Part shown: positions 61,553 through 62,175 of the stretch, piece after piece
Numbering within the stretch: position 1 is the stretch's first letter
Layout: every line of letters begins with the position of its first letter
The notes under the pieces: model-generated
Databases searched by the model: none
What the model saw: only the letters and a program-made list of their open reading frames with translations
What the model was told of the DNA's origin: nothing
Source: Elusimicrobiota bacterium
Lineage (GTDB): Bacteria; Elusimicrobiota; Elusimicrobia; UBA1565; UBA9628
Assembly: GCA_016182905.1 (NCBI GenBank)
Contig: JACPFR010000042.1
Coordinates: 1 to 62,175 of the forward strand
DNA length: 62,175 nucleotides
Direction: 5' to 3'
Translations under genes and position numbers: made by a program

Positions 61553-62022
61553 CTGTCGTCCCTCGCGTCCCACAACAGCGCGGCGACGGTCGCCGCGACG
61601 ACGTTCAGGAACGGGGTCGCGAGCACGGCGATCCAGCCGCTCCACTCGAAGCTCCTCGTGAAGGCCAGGCCGAGCAGGCCGAGCCCGATGAAGCCGCCCC
61701 AGGTGAACAGGAAGGTCACCGCGGCGAGAGGACCGGCGGCGCGCAAGTCGATCTGGCGGCGGGCGACCCCCACGAAATAGGCGGCCAAAGTGAGGATGAG
61801 GGCGCTCGCGCCGAACAGCTCCGCGCGCGCGACGTCGAGATACAGGCCCCAGCCGAAACCCGCCAGCATGCCCAGGACCGGCCCGCGGCGCGCGGCGAGG
61901 AGGATGGTCAGCACGAGCAGGAACTGCGGCGCCGCGCCCCAGTAGGCGAAGTGGGTGTTCCACCACCATTGCAGGAACATGGCGGCGATGAACGCGGCGA
62001 TCCCGCGCACGAAGCCGATCAT
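61549..62022 (-). CDS. mreD: Rod shape-determining protein MreD
   Basis: A 157-residue membrane protein with five to six helices (FIAAMFLQWWWNTHFAYW, LTILLAARRGPVLGMLAGFGWGLYLD, LAAYFVGVARRQ). The GLYLDVARAELFG block after helix 3 is typical of MreD. Sits directly before mrdA and rodA and after the mreC-like end, as in many mre operons. ATGA overlap with the preceding gene. Confidence 0.85.
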   Translation of the reverse strand: MIGFVRGIAAFIAAMFLQWWWNTHFAYWGAAPQFLLVLTILLAARRGPVLGMLAGFGWGLYLDVARAELFGASALILTLAAYFVGVARRQIDLRAAGPLAAVTFLFTWGGFIGLGLLGLAFTRSFEWSGWIAVLATPFLNVVAATVAALLWDARDDR

Positions 62023-62175
62023 TGCGGGTCCTCGGGATCGACGACCTCGAAGGCCTGATCGGCGTCGGAAGGCGCCGGCGCGGCCGAGGGAGCGGCGGCG
62101 GGCGCCTTGCGGCGGCGGGGGCGAGGGGCCGTCGTCGCGGGGACCGCCGCGGCCGCCGGCGCGGGGGCCGGCGCC
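62019..62175 (-). CDS. C-terminal end of upstream gene (probably mreC)
   Basis: Only the last 50 or so codons lie in the window: an Ala/Pro-rich stretch, RPRRRK, then SDADQAFEVVDPEDPQ and stop. This tail alone is not diagnostic. The position just upstream of mreD, with an ATGA overlap, makes mreC the obvious guess. Truncated by the window edge. Confidence 0.5.
   Translation of the reverse strand, partial: APAPAPAAAAVPATTAPRPRRRKAPAAAPSAAPAPSDADQAFEVVDPEDPQ

Overview
This is a GC-rich (roughly two-thirds GC by eye), densely packed stretch of a diderm bacterial chromosome. It has Sec signal peptides, a lipobox, MreD/PBP2/RodA and a periplasmic amidase. Several proteins start with a signal peptide followed by a long Ala/Pro/Val/Ser-rich tract. 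I associate that style, together with MoxR/VWA genes, with Elusimicrobiota-like metagenomic lineages, but this is an inference from sequence style and no rRNA gene is present to test it.

Left part (1-9.4 kb): two internally duplicated secreted or unknown proteins; a frameshifted subtilase; a small gene coupled to a nucleotidyltransferase-like gene; a family I CoA-transferase pair whose alpha subunit carries an extra Cys-rich N-terminus; a Cys/Met-metabolism PLP enzyme; a YwiC-like membrane protein; and a CADD-type putative pABA synthase. 9.4-11.7 kb is a PAS / histidine kinase / response regulator operon. 11.7-19.5 kb (minus) is one run of eight genes whose neighbours all overlap by 1-4 bases: two glycosyltransferases, a WecA-like enzyme, a UDP-galactopyranose-mutase-like flavoprotein, a lipoprotein, a DnaQ-type exonuclease, queC and queE. 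19.6-25.1 kb holds an NAD-dependent epimerase and a second envelope-glycan operon.

Middle (25.2-45.4 kb): a CPBP-HtrA fusion protease; a Xre/RES toxin-antitoxin pair with a clear promoter-operator; an AT-richer island (30.3-32.9 kb) with HEPN-type genes, one fused to a primase-like domain, and an attC-like hairpin delimiting what looks like an integron cassette; then a three-gene operon made of a 3,220-residue polypeptide fusing BatD-, BatA-, BatC-, BatB- and DUF58-like modules, a MoxR ATPase with its own signal peptide, and a secreted metallophosphoesterase. The fused Bat protein is the most striking object in the window.

Right part (45.6-62.2 kb): a MASE1 hybrid histidine kinase broken by an in-frame amber codon, an AlkX/YcaQ-type glycosylase, a second kinase/regulator pair, a RidA-like gene, and a minus-strand cluster (mreC end, mreD, mrdA, rodA, RNase G/E, amidase, murI, a DUF5677-like gene, rho). 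Rho lacks the usual cold-shock RNA-binding domain and has a Gly/Arg/Gln-rich N-terminus instead.

Two expression features recur. Operon-internal genes overlap as ATGA, GTGA or TTGA, while many first genes have a -10-like hexamer only 5-9 bases before the start codon, suggesting widespread leaderless transcripts.
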